A stretch of DNA of 64,000 nucleotides, taken from positions 1,570,754-1,634,753 of the forward strand of contig JAYKAV010000422.1 of assembly GCA_035582835.1 (NCBI GenBank), in the 5' to 3' direction. Positions 13,327 to 23,614 of the stretch are shown piece by piece (position 1 is the first letter of the stretch; the number at the start of each line of letters is the position of its first letter). The notes under the pieces are model-generated. The model had not been told where the DNA came from. It did no database searches and was given only the letters and a program-made list of their open reading frames with translations. The stretch is from Phoebastria nigripes (Eukaryota > Chordata > Aves > Procellariiformes > Diomedeidae). The translations under genes and the position numbers were made by a program.

Positions 13327-14282
13327 GCCTAGAATTGGGTTCCAGTAACCACATTAAAACAAGTTACAGCTGTTTTTCTACCACGCCATCAAGTTTGCGA
13401 AAGCCATAGCTTCCGGTAATCACAGGAAATCAACTTCAAGATTTTTTTTATATTCTCCTCTCATCATTCTTCAGTTTTCTGTGCTGCTAGTTCCTTAGTT
13501 CAGCATCCTCACAGCTAATGCCTATACCTTATTCCCAGTTTGAATTTATCAGGCTTTAACCTCCAGGTCTTGATTCTTGCTATCCCTTTCATTACCAGAT
13601 GAAAGAGCTCTTCACGCTTAATCAAGTTACCTCTTTGTTGTCTTTTGGATACATTAATCAATTTCTAAAAAAATCCCTTACATCCACACCTCTTTCTTGC
13701 CCTTAAGGGTTTTTTGAGTTCCCCCCCACACACACCATGCTTCTTATTATTATTAATAATATTGAAAATTGAGTAAATGTAATTTTAAAGAAGCTAAAGA
13801 ATCTTACACCCAGGACACAATAAGGTTAAGCACTTTGCACATACAAAATGAGTTATGAACCCTTAAAACTCAAGATCAATATGGATCATTTTAGATTTTT
13901 TTCCCCCCTTCATTGCTACTGAAATTGTTTTCAAATGTTGTTTATCTTCTAGCCTTCACTCAAGATCTGCTTAATATTTGCTGTGACTCAGAGTTAACTG
14001 ATATGGTGATGGCCTGGGTAAGAGGATAAAAAGGTGGATATGTGTCCTGGTTTCAGCTGGGATAGAGTTAGTTTTCTTCCTAGTACTTGGTATAGTGCTA
14101 TGTTTTGGATTTAGTATGAGAATAATGTTGATAACACACTGATGTTTTAGTTGTTGCTAAGTAATGTTTACACTAGTCAAGGACTTTTCAGCTTCCCATG
14201 CTCTGCCAGGTACACAAGAAGCTGAGAGGGAGCATAGCCAGGACAGCTGACCCAACTGGCCAATGGGGTATTCCATACCATG

Positions 14283-14305
14283 TGACGTCATGCTCAGTAT
14301 ATAAA
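14283..14305 (+). promoter_or_regulatory. LTR promoter core: CRE and TATA box
   Basis: TGACGTCA at 14283-14290 is a full palindromic CREB/ATF site, and TATATAAA at 14298-14305 is a strong TATA box. The start-to-start distance is 15 bp, exactly as in the LTR at 43672. This is the expected U3 promoter; activity is inferred, not shown. It would drive transcription antisense to ELMO1. Confidence 0.7.
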
Positions 14306-14486
14306 GCTGGGGGAAGAAGAAGGAAGGGGGGGACATTTAGAGTTATGGCGTTTGCCTTCCCAAGTAACCGTTACACATGATGGAGCCCTGCTTTCCTGGA
14401 GATGGCTGAACACCTGCCTGCCGATGGGAAGTAGTGAATGAATTCCTCGTTTTGCTTTGCTTGCACGCGCGACTCTTGCTTTACCT

Positions 14487-14492
14487 ATTAAA
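14487..14492 (+). terminator. LTR polyadenylation signal variant ATTAAA
   Basis: ATTAAA lies about 180 bp after the TATA box and is followed by GT- and T-rich sequence, the expected order for the R region of an LTR. The related LTR has a degenerate TTTAAA at the matching place. Function is inferred. Confidence 0.5.
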
Positions 14493-17400
14493 CTGTGTTT
14501 ATCTCAACCCACAAGTTTTCTCACTTTCACTTTTCCGATTCTCTCCCCCATCCCAGCAGGGGTGAGTGAGCGAGCAGCTGTGTGGTGCTCAGTTGCTGGC
14601 TGGGGTTAAACCACAACAATATGTAAGAATGAATGCAGTAAAACACTAAGACAAAGGAGGTTAGAATTTCTGTTTAGTTATTTTATCATAGTCTAAAGAT
14701 AAGATAAAAGTTCAGGATGAAACAGCAAATTGCTACCTTTCACTAAATACCTTTTTGGCGAGAAAAATTTTTCAACTTCCTAACAAACATTTCCTGACTC
14801 GTAAAATGTTTCAGTCTCCAGAAAATGAAATTGCAAGAAGTGTGAGAACATTAAAAATTCCCTTATCTAATTTTATTTACTATTTCTGGGGCTTTATTCT
14901 ATTTAAATTTAAGAGGAGGAGGAGGAAAAAGAGGAGGGTGAAAAGGCAATTAGCTTTCAAGGAAGGGGAAAAAATTTAAAATATGACATTGAGTTATAAA
15001 AATGCAAAAGGAAAATCAAACCAGGCGAGCCCTCACGTCTAGAATGCTGATCCTGCAGCGACCAGTATGCTCTCAGGGAAAGACCAATGGAAACAAACTA
15101 CACTGCACATTATGGATTGTGCAATGTGGAGGAAAAATTGTGCGAAGACAAAAAAGTGCTTCCTGACCCTTGCAGCAATCAGCTTACTCCTTGAAGCATG
15201 AGATTTGATTACCTTCATCTCAGCGGGTACAACCATGAATATCACTGTGTACCTTCTAATGCCCTGCACGTCCTATTTGATAAAGGGACAATAACATAAC
15301 AATTTCTAGACCACTTCAATTCTGCAATCTGGGCAATAATTGCAATAAGAAATCTATAGCAAGAATGTGTACAAGCAGCATCAAGGGCATTATAATACAT
15401 TAGCATTTAGATCTTCTCTTTCAAGGAAAAAAAATCCAGTAAATCAATCAAATCTAACAAAACAAAATGACAATTAAATTCCCCACAACAGAAAAACAAG
15501 AAAACCCAGTGAAGAAGTTGTTTATCCAACAGAAGCTTTAGGACAATACATATATCTGACATCTGGTGTATACCCCTGTGGTCTGTCATAAAGCTTGAAT
15601 GCAGATTTTTGCAAAAGCCCCTAAATACCACCCATCAAAACAATCAAATGGGAACATTGGCAGTTCAACATCTGTGTCCCGCTCAAAAATACACTGAAAA
15701 ATACTTGAAGTCTGACATGCCTTAACTATAGAATAACTTCAGGTATGCAATAATATTGGCTTACAAACATCTTTAGACTGAAGCTCCGGTGGTAGCACCG
15801 TCTTTCCTCAGTGCACACAGCACTAATTTATCGTTCATCTATCAGCTACAAGCCTCCTCACCAGCTTCAACACAAAACGATTTCAGTTGAACCTGTACGG
15901 AAATAAGGCAACAAGCCTGGGAAGCTGTACCAGTTCTGCATAAATCAGGTAACCCAGCCAAGTACCACTTCCCACCAGGAATGAGAGTTTGAAGGGGTTT
16001 TGAGGGTAGGAACAGTGTCACATGCTGAGCAGAGGTACATTGTAGGCACAGATCAGAGGATTAGGGCTACTTACGCAAAATGCTGAGCTCAAATTCTTTC
16101 TTACGACAAATATTAGGTTTTAACGAACTCCAAATTTCCCATTAAATTTACCAATTCCAGTTCTGGAAGGTCTTTCAGATCTTGTTTTTAATTTTTATAT
16201 TTATCTGCGATGTTACTGCCTCCCAGCAAAGCCAGGACTCTGTTACATGGGTATTCCCTCTCCCCTGAGCATGTATGTCATGTACTGAAACTTGAAGGAA
16301 GAAGAGGGAAGATGGAAGTTACCTTAGCTTTCATAGCTACTAAGGAGGAAATATGAATGGCCTCATCTTTTCTCCTCTTTGTAAACTTGTCAGTCTACCA
16401 GGGATGTGGAGTGTCAAAGTGCCTTACCCTACAGGAGAAGGAGGGTTGATCACTGGGGTAAGTGTTACTGTCTGATGTCAGCTCCAAGACACAGAGGACG
16501 AGATGCAAATCATCTTGTTAGGCAAGATATACAAAGGAAGTTATCACTGGAGAAATCAGAATTACCATAGTGTTTGCCAAGATGAGTGCCTTGGCAAGTA
16601 CTCAGTAAAGCCATTCTCTTCAATGCCTTTTTAACAGCAACAGTAGCACAAGATTAAAAGATTTATAGTCAAATATCCCACTCTTTCCTGATTCAGACAT
16701 TTCGTTGAAGAGGCTCATGGACATGCTTCATTCTAACTTCCACGTTACTTAAACACTACACCAACCTTTCTCTTAAGTTTTAGCTCCTCTACTCTGCAAG
16801 TCCACCTCTATAAAGCAGTTACCATATGCTCAACTCACAGCTTGCACTTGAGCGTGCACAGAAGATTTAAACATACGCTTAAATGCTTTGCTGAAGAAGA
16901 GATGAATTTCCGAGTCACGAACATTTTGGAACCAAAGTCAAAGAATTAAGAAGTCCAGTACCTGGATTGGGGAAATAAAAAAGCAGAAGAGGTGGCATGC
17001 CTTTAACACTTTCTTGTGAGTCCCTGCTGGGATGAATGCATGCTTGAAAGGACCAAAAAGAAATGGTAAAATGTCTTCTTGTTGCCTGAAGGTATTTAAT
17101 ACAGTGGAGCATGGGGAATATAATCAGCATTAAAGTGTTCTTCATAAATAATGGACAGTCTAGCAGCTTTTATCTACTCTGCACTTTAAGAAAGTTTCCA
17201 CTGCTGAATATTTCATGAGCAAAAGGTAATTTACTGTGGCTTTTAAATTATACAATTCAGAAACTGTTAGAAAAAAAGTTGTATGTTCCAATACAATAAT
17301 AACTAGTTTTGAATTTCTAAAGAAACACTGGCAGCCTAAATACATATTTTGAACCTAACACATACAAACTACCAGGGACACCTTTGCCCTAAACTGTAAC

Positions 17401-17595
17401 TAATGATTTTTAAGATGTCCAATCCTATTCAGCAATACAGTATTTATTTTCAAGTGAAGAATAAACCTGAATGTACGTTTTCCTAAGATGTCAGTTCTAG
17501 TTTGCACTTCTCAACAAAATATATGGCTGATCACAGGTCATTTAAGATGCACATCTGTGACAGCCATTTTCAAGAAATCTGCTTTCTGTACATTA

Positions 17596-17647
17596 TTTTA
17601 AAGGTGTATTTCATTAAAGCCTTTTAAAGGTGTACTTTATTACAGCC
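17596..17647. repeat. Tandem duplication of a 26-bp unit
   Basis: The unit starting ttttaaaggtgta and ending cc occurs at 17596-17621 and 17622-17647 with four mismatches (ttcattaaag versus tttattacag types). The duplication is directly visible and is somewhat old. Confidence 0.88.
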
Positions 17648-18117
17648 TTTTTAAATGACAATTAGAGTTCCACATAAACAAAACCATTAAGGAAACATAC
17701 TGATGAACAGGTGAATCGTCAAGATGAGTTAGAGGTAACCTTAGCTCTGTCCCCTGTGAATATACGGCTACGATGCAATCTTATTGCCGCATCCAGAGAC
17801 AGATGCTCTGTGGGTGTAGATTAGCATGACTTTACAGAAGTCAGTCGTGCTACATCTGGTTTCTATCAACAGAAGCACCAGCGCACTTCTCCTCAGCATC
17901 AAATCTTCTCTGTACAATGTCACACGCCTATGAAAGAACATCATGGGAGCCTGCTGCAAACCAGCACACCTAGCATCCCAGTGACTTGCAGCTTTAGTAA
18001 CACCAAAGCAAGTGGCTTCAGAACATTAAAAGGTAACGTCCCTTAGCTGGAGCTGTCCTTGGGGAATTTTTCAGTTTTCTTTCTAATCCCACACTTCGAA
18101 ACCATAGAGCTACTCTA

Positions 18118-18231
18118 ACAAAAAACAAACAAAAAACAAAACAAAACAATCCCCCAACCCCCCCCCCCCCAAAAAAAAAAAAAAAAAAAAAAAAAAAACC
18201 CCCCACCCCCCCCCCCCCAAAAAAAAAAAAA
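18118..18231. repeat. A/C low-complexity block with alternating C and A runs
   Basis: After an AAAC-rich lead (18118-18150) the plus strand reads C5 A2 C13 A28 C6 A C13 A13. The C5-6/A/C13/A pattern appears twice, suggesting a duplicated unit. On the ELMO1 transcript strand this is U runs with four G runs (13, 6, 13, 5). Run lengths may be unreliable in assembly. Confidence 0.9.
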
Positions 18232-20847
18232 GACAATTCATGTTCTTTCTAAAGCTAAGATAACAAAAATAGCTTTCCTTTCATATTTTCTTCATACGGT
18301 AACTGAGCCCCCACCCCAAATCCTCTTATTTTATTCACAGTCCCCACTTTAAAAGACCAGATAATGAAAAAGTTAAAACACGAAAGGAGCTATCTGCAGA
18401 AGTTCGAAGCAATAGGAACAAACAGTACCACACATGGCGAATCACCTACATACTAATAGCCCCCTGCATGTGGACAACAAACACTTCTGTGGCAAAAAGA
18501 GGTTTATATTGAATGACTTCTTATGACACAGCAAGGAAGAAGTCTGAGACACCTGACTAACCTAGAGATCAATCATCTTTCTTAGCAGCAAAGTGCAGTG
18601 CAAGTCCCATGGAGCGATGGGACATACAAAAACACCATGTACAAAGCGGTACTTTGGATTTCAGATATTTTTCTGTGCATTTGTAAAAATAAAATTGATC
18701 TTTAGCACTTAATTCAAATTCAACAGCTTTGGTTGAGATGATATGTCCCTCCTGCATTTACCAGCAGAAAAATTCAGAGACACCTATCATGCTTAATTTG
18801 GCATTAGACACCTCAACTGCAGCAGTAAGGTTACTTTAAGGGAGACATATCTGCTACAGTCTGAACCTTACACAACACATTACCATTACCATACATCTAA
18901 AATAGTTGCTAAATTGTTTATTTATAGACATAGTGAATGTGCTCCTTAATAACTCTGGTTTACTCAGGACAGTATTCAAAAGTAAACATCATATCATTCG
19001 TCCGGGTCTGCCAAATTCTGAGTGTCAATTTGGAAGCTGCAAGCAATGCACAGGTTTTATCCCGGCCCATTGTACAGAGAGAGATTTTTCCTTTGGTCAA
19101 TAAATTCTCTCAAGACACTGCATTTAAAAGCTTAATATGCAGCCAAATAATACTTTTAAAACAGAATTTTTGATGTCTGTTGCAGAGCTGGTAGGAACAA
19201 GAACCAATGATACCTATAGGCTTTCTTGCTGCCTTCTGCATTGCTCGTCTCTCACTACATTTCGTGGATTTGGGTATAAAGGTAAAAGAAAAAACTTTAT
19301 TAGGGAAAAAATTCAAAAGGAAGAAAATGTCTCTGAAGGAAACAAAGCATCTCAGTTGTGCCCCCTGCTTGTGCAACAAGAAAATGAAGCTCGTGGTAGT
19401 GCTTGCCAAAACAGACTGCAGCTGGATCCAAAACATTATTGATGGGTAACTGAAGTTTATATATATTGGTAGAGTTAAACACCAACACTCTAGACTAATG
19501 AAGATATAGACATGCTCTTCTGTTTGATAGTATCTAACAATTTGTCAAGGGACTGTAATTGAAGCCAAAGACAGCTTGTTTACTCTGTATTAAAATACAA
19601 TATTTCATATCACACTGTTAGAGTAAATGATACATGTATCATCTAGTATTTAGATAGAGCTTTAGATATCTAAGAGAAAACGGGATGTGTCAGTTTAGAT
19701 GAGCAATCCCACAAAGAATGACTATGATACTCATATAAAACCAACTTATGGACAAGCCCGTGGAACCGTAAGACCATGAAGTCTACTACACCAAATCACC
19801 CGATGGGAAATTAACTGACCCCTCTGGAAATGATGCAGCTGCCCTGTTTCATACAGAAGAGATTCAAAGACTGGGTGCCCATTTCCCCTACTCCATCCTT
19901 GTCCTTGGTATGTCCACAAATTAGTAAGAGAGGCAGAAAAATAGGCATAGTCATATTGTACACTGTGCCAGCGTACAATATGTGACCATACTGAGAAATG
20001 ATTCTCAGAAGACAATTCTTGCATTGAAGTAGACTTTAAGTATCAGTGAACTCACTCCGTGGTTCTTAGACGTCAAACAAACAGGTCAACTTACGTAGCT
20101 CTCCTACTTTCAGTATTTCACACAGCATCTTTGTCAGCTCAATGCTACTTCGGCCAAATGGGCACTCATGCTTGTCTTCTCGACTGCTGTTCTCCAGGAC
20201 AATCTGAAGGAGGAATCAAAATGGAAAATAATCAGTTTGAAGAACCCATGAGTTGAAGTACTGTCCTCCACGTCCAACATTTACAAGATATACCAGGCTG
20301 AATTTAGGAAACTGTTTTTGTAAACCTCAGCCCTCCCCCCAGCTAAATGACCTACGTCTGAGGCAGTCAGCAACACAGAAGCAGTCCTGCTCCGTGACCA
20401 ACTGAGAAGCTTTGCCATTCCTATGCACTGTTGCTTTTCTGCACCACCCCTGGCTTGGAGAAACTGCAGTAGAAGCCAAAGAGAAAGAAATAGTTTAATT
20501 TCAAATTTGTCAGTTAAAGGAAATTAGATATAATGATTTGTAGACATGAACACACCTAGAATGAACTATAAAAAAAAAAGTGGCATCAAAATTGCATTTT
20601 GGATTCAGGGTCCAAAAAAGGTCCAAGTGTCAAAAATCAAACTGAAATCCACAAAGGAAGAAAATGTGCGCATTTTCTCTATTATGGAAGAAACTTGCAC
20701 TTGCGTGCAGAACGTTTCAGGGATCACTCTTGCATCAAGCCTATGAACGCTGCAAAAACGACTGAAGGAGAGCCTTTATATTCTCTGCTGAGTGGCACTG
20801 CAAAATAAATGGGAGAAGATAATTCCTTGGACATTTTTATACCCATT

Positions 20848-22274
20848 TAGAGTGCCAAGGGAGCTGGCGGAGGAGCTTGCCAAGCCAATCTCCATCATTT
20901 ATCAGCAGTCCTGGTTAACGGGGGAGGTCCCGGATGACTGAAGGCTTGCCAATGTGACACCCATCTACAAGAAGGGCCAGAAGGAGGACCCAGGGAGCTA
21001 CAGGCCTGTCAGCCTGACATCAGTGCCGGGAAGGATTATGGAGCGGGTCATCTCGAGGACACTCACAAGCCATGTGAGGGACAACCAGGGGATCAGGCCC
21101 AGCCAGCACGGGTTCATGAAAGGCAGGTCCTGCTTGACCAACCTGATCTCCTTCTATGACCAGGTGACCCGCCTAGTGGATGAGGGAAAGGCTGTGGATG
21201 TGGTCTACCTGGACTTCAGTAAAGCCTTCGACACTGTCTCCCACAGCATTCTCCTAGAGAAGGTGGTGGCTCACGGCTTAGACAGGTGTACTCTTCGCTG
21301 GGTGAAAAAACTGGCTGGATGGCTGGGCCCAGAGAGTTGTGGTGAATGGAGTTAAATCCAGTTGGCGGCCGGTCACGAGCGGTGTTCCCCAGGGCTCAGT
21401 TTTGGGGCCAGTCTTGTTTAATATCTTTATCCATGATCTGGATGAGGGGATTGAGTGCTCCCTCAGTAAGTTTGCAGACGACACCAAGTTGGGTGGGAGT
21501 GTCCATCTGCTTGAGGGTAGGAAGGCTCTACAGGGGGATCCAGACAGGCTGGATCAATGGGCTGAGGCCAACTGTATAAGGTTCAAAAAGGCCAAGTGCC
21601 AGGTCCTGCACTTCGGCCACAACAACCCCATGCAATGCTACAGGCTTGGGGAAGAGTGGCTGGAAAGCTGCCTGTCGGAAAAGGACCCGGGGGTGCTGGT
21701 TGACAGCCGGCTGAATATGAGCCGACAATGTGCCCAGGTGACCAAGGTGGCCAAGGGCATCCTGGCCTGTATCAGAAATAGTGCGGCCAGCAGGACTCGG
21801 GAAGTGATCGTGCCCCTGTACTCTGCACTGGTGAGGCCCCACCTCAAATACTGTGTTCAGTTTTGGGCCCCTCATTACAAGGAGGACATTGAGGTGCTGG
21901 AGCATGTCCAGAGGAGGGCAACGAAGCTGGTGAAGGGTCTGGAGAACAAGTCTTACGAGGAACGGCTGAGGGAACTGGGACTGTGTAGCCTGGAGAAGAG
22001 GAGGCTGAGGGGAGACCTTATCGTGCTCTACAACTCCCTGAAAGGAGGTTGAAGCAAGGTGGGTGTCGGTCTCTTCTCCCAAGCAACTAGGGATAGGATG
22101 AGAGGAAATGGACTCAAGTTGCACCAGGGAAGGTTTAGACTGGACATCAGGAAAAATTTCTTTACTGAAAGAGTAGTTAAGCATTGGAACAGGCTGCCCA
22201 GGGAAGTGGTGGAGTCACCATCCCTGGAAGTATTGAAAAGACGTGTAGATGAGGCGCTTAGGGACATGGTTTAG
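20848..22274 (+). pseudogene. CR1 ORF2 reverse-transcriptase remnant, broken
   Basis: The frame keeps recognisable RT motifs: motif A YLDFSKAFD at about 21206-21232, the GVPQGS turn at 21381-21398, and the catalytic FADD at 21471-21482. Downstream is the long C-terminal part up to the natural stop TAG after DMV at 22272-22274. Three lesions are visible: a TGA replacing a Trp codon at 20939-20941, a frameshift near the six-A run at 21305-21310 (the frame changes between motif A and GVPQGS), and a TGA at 22050-22052 where the related copy at 33448 has TGG (Trp). The N-terminal half of ORF2, including the endonuclease, is missing. It cannot encode active transposition protein. Confidence 0.9.
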
Positions 22275-22355
22275 TGGGCATGGTGGTGTTGGGTTGACGG
22301 TTGGACTTGATGATCTTAGAGGTCTTTTCCAACCTTAATGATTCTATGATTCTAT
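20848..22355 (+). mobile_element. CR1 LINE, 5'-truncated, 1.5 kb, with reverse-transcriptase part of ORF2
   Basis: The copy starts around agtgccaagggagctggcgg, inside the ORF2 reverse-transcriptase region, and runs to the CR1 3' end (ccaaccttaatgattctatg plus a second gattctat). It is about 1,508 bp and lacks the 5' UTR, ORF1 and endonuclease. It belongs to the same subgroup as the copies at 22904 and 33448 (gggcatggtggtgttgggtt in the 3' UTR). It is antisense to ELMO1 and is the longest CR1 in the window. Its 3' end faces the 3' end of the next copy 548 bp away. The 5' edge is approximate. Confidence 0.96.
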
Positions 22356-22903
22356 TAAGCTCTGCCATATCAGATACGTTATTTCACTGTAGATGAAAAA
22401 ATCGGTCATAAGAATACTATAGATTTCACTGAAGCTGTGAGCCTGAAAAGAGAGCAAAATAGGGGCTGGAAAAAACAGAAGAAATGGTCAAAACAGATTC
22501 ACAGTAAGAACTGCCTTTGCAGTAACAAACTTTGCTACCAGCTTTAAAAAAAAGAAACAAAACACATCCTAAACAGCTGCTGCATAGCCTGGGGATGAGG
22601 GACAGAGAAAGAAAATGAATTTCAAAGGTAAGAGATTTTGCCAAGCACCAGAGGCTCCCTAAATTTTCTTCACAAACAGGTGTTGAGACATTGCTCTCTG
22701 CTTTGCATTCCTCCTGTCCCCTTAGCTCCCATCTTCATCATGTTTTTTGTTTGTTTGGCTTTTTTTTTTTTTGGTTGTGTTTTTGGTTTGGGTGTTTGTT
22801 TGTTTGTTTGAAATCTTTCAAATTTAGCAGCAAAGAAAGCTTTAAAAAAGGCTCCAAGGCTGGAACCTTACTCAAAACAAGGTGGTGGAGGAGCGGACCG
22901 ATC
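22356..22903. other. Spacer between two inverted CR1 copies
   Basis: This 548-bp unique intronic spacer includes a T/G-rich low-complexity stretch at about 22741-22811 (T runs, GTTT units). No gene was recognised. Confidence 0.8.
22741..22811. repeat. T/G low-complexity tract
   Basis: GTTT units and a run of about 12 T, located in the spacer between the inverted CR1 copies. Confidence 0.85.
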
Positions 22904-23614
22904 ATAGAATCATAGAATCATTAAGGTTGGAAAAGACCTCTAAGATCATCAAGTCCAACCATCAACCCAACACCACCATGCCCACTAAACCATGTCCCTA
23001 AGCGCCTCATCTACACATCTTTTCAATACTTCCAGGGATGGTGACTCAACCACTTCCCTGGGCAGCCTGTTCCAATGCTTAACCACTCTTTCAGTAAAGA
23101 AATTTTTCCTAATGTCTAATCTAAACCTCCTTGGTGCAACTTGAGGCCATTTCCTCTCGTCCTATCGCTAGTTGCTTGGCAGAAGAGACCAACACCCACC
23201 TCGCTGCAACCTCCTTTCAGGNAGTTGTAGAGGGCAATAAGGTCTCCCCTCAGCCTCCTCTTCTCCAGACTAAACAGTCCCAGTTCCCTCAGCCGTTCCT
23301 CGTAAGACTTGTTCTCCAGACCCTTCACCAGCTTCGTTGCCCTCCTCTGGACACGCTCCAGCACCTCAATGTCCTTCTTGTAGTGAGGGGCCCAAAACTG
23401 AACACAGTATTCGAGGTGCGGCCTCACCAGTGCCGAGTACAGGGGGACAATCACTTCCCNANTCCTGCTGGCCNCACTATTTCTGATACAGGCCAGGATG
23501 CCGTTGGCCTTCTTGGCCACCTGGGCACACTGCCGGCTCATGTTCAGCCGGCTGTCAACCAGCACCCCCAGGTCCTTTTCCACCAGGCAGCTTTCCAGCC
23601 ACTCTTCCCCAAGC
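22904..23614 (-). mobile_element. CR1 LINE, 5'-truncated, 0.7 kb
   Basis: The plus strand begins catagaatcatagaatcatt, the reversed CR1 tail, and continues through the reversed C-terminal ORF2 region to cactcttccccaagc at 23614, where similarity to the 20848 copy ends abruptly. It is therefore a minus-strand copy of about 711 bp, in the same orientation as ELMO1. The C-terminal ORF2 frame is largely open in the minus strand from about 23613 to 23116. Four ambiguous bases (23222, 23460, 23462, 23474) fall in it, so lesions cannot be fully judged. Confidence 0.95.

Larger units (their letters stand above)
12994..14037. other. Intronic DNA between CR1 fragment and solo LTR
   Basis: No gene was recognised. 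It contains a 44-bp-period partial duplication at 13172-13238, a 19-nt A run at 13308-13326, and otherwise AT-rich unique sequence. Confidence 0.75.
14043..14618 (+). mobile_element. Solo LTR, avian ERVL-like, with 5-bp TSD
   Basis: A 576-bp element begins TGTCCTGGTTTCAGCTGGGA and ends GGGGTTAAACCACAACA, so it has TG...CA ends. It is flanked by a perfect 5-bp duplication, ATATG, at 14038-14042 and 14619-14623. No internal retroviral sequence or second LTR adjoins it, so it is a solo LTR left by recombination. Inside are a CRE (TGACGTCA, 14283-14290), a TATA box (TATATAAA, 14298-14305) and an ATTAAA polyadenylation-type hexamer (14487-14492). Its 5' part and its last about 120 bp resemble the LTR at 43672, but the middle differs. 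The 5-bp TSD fits ERVL-type elements; the subfamily name is not known to me. It is antisense to ELMO1. Confidence 0.93.
14624..20847. other. Intronic DNA between solo LTR and the long CR1 copy
   Basis: No gene or interspersed repeat was recognised. It contains a 26-bp tandem duplication at 17596-17647 and the A/C homopolymer block at 18118-18231. Overlapping short frames around 18906-19449 are on both strands and look like chance. Confidence 0.75.

Noticed and set aside
18018..18236. Gly/Phe-rich frame
   Set aside because: It is translation of C and A homopolymer runs.
21528..22184. 218-codon open frame on the minus strand
   Set aside because: It is the antisense shadow of the CR1 ORF2 remnant on the plus strand. 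The same applies to plus-strand frames over the minus CR1 copies.
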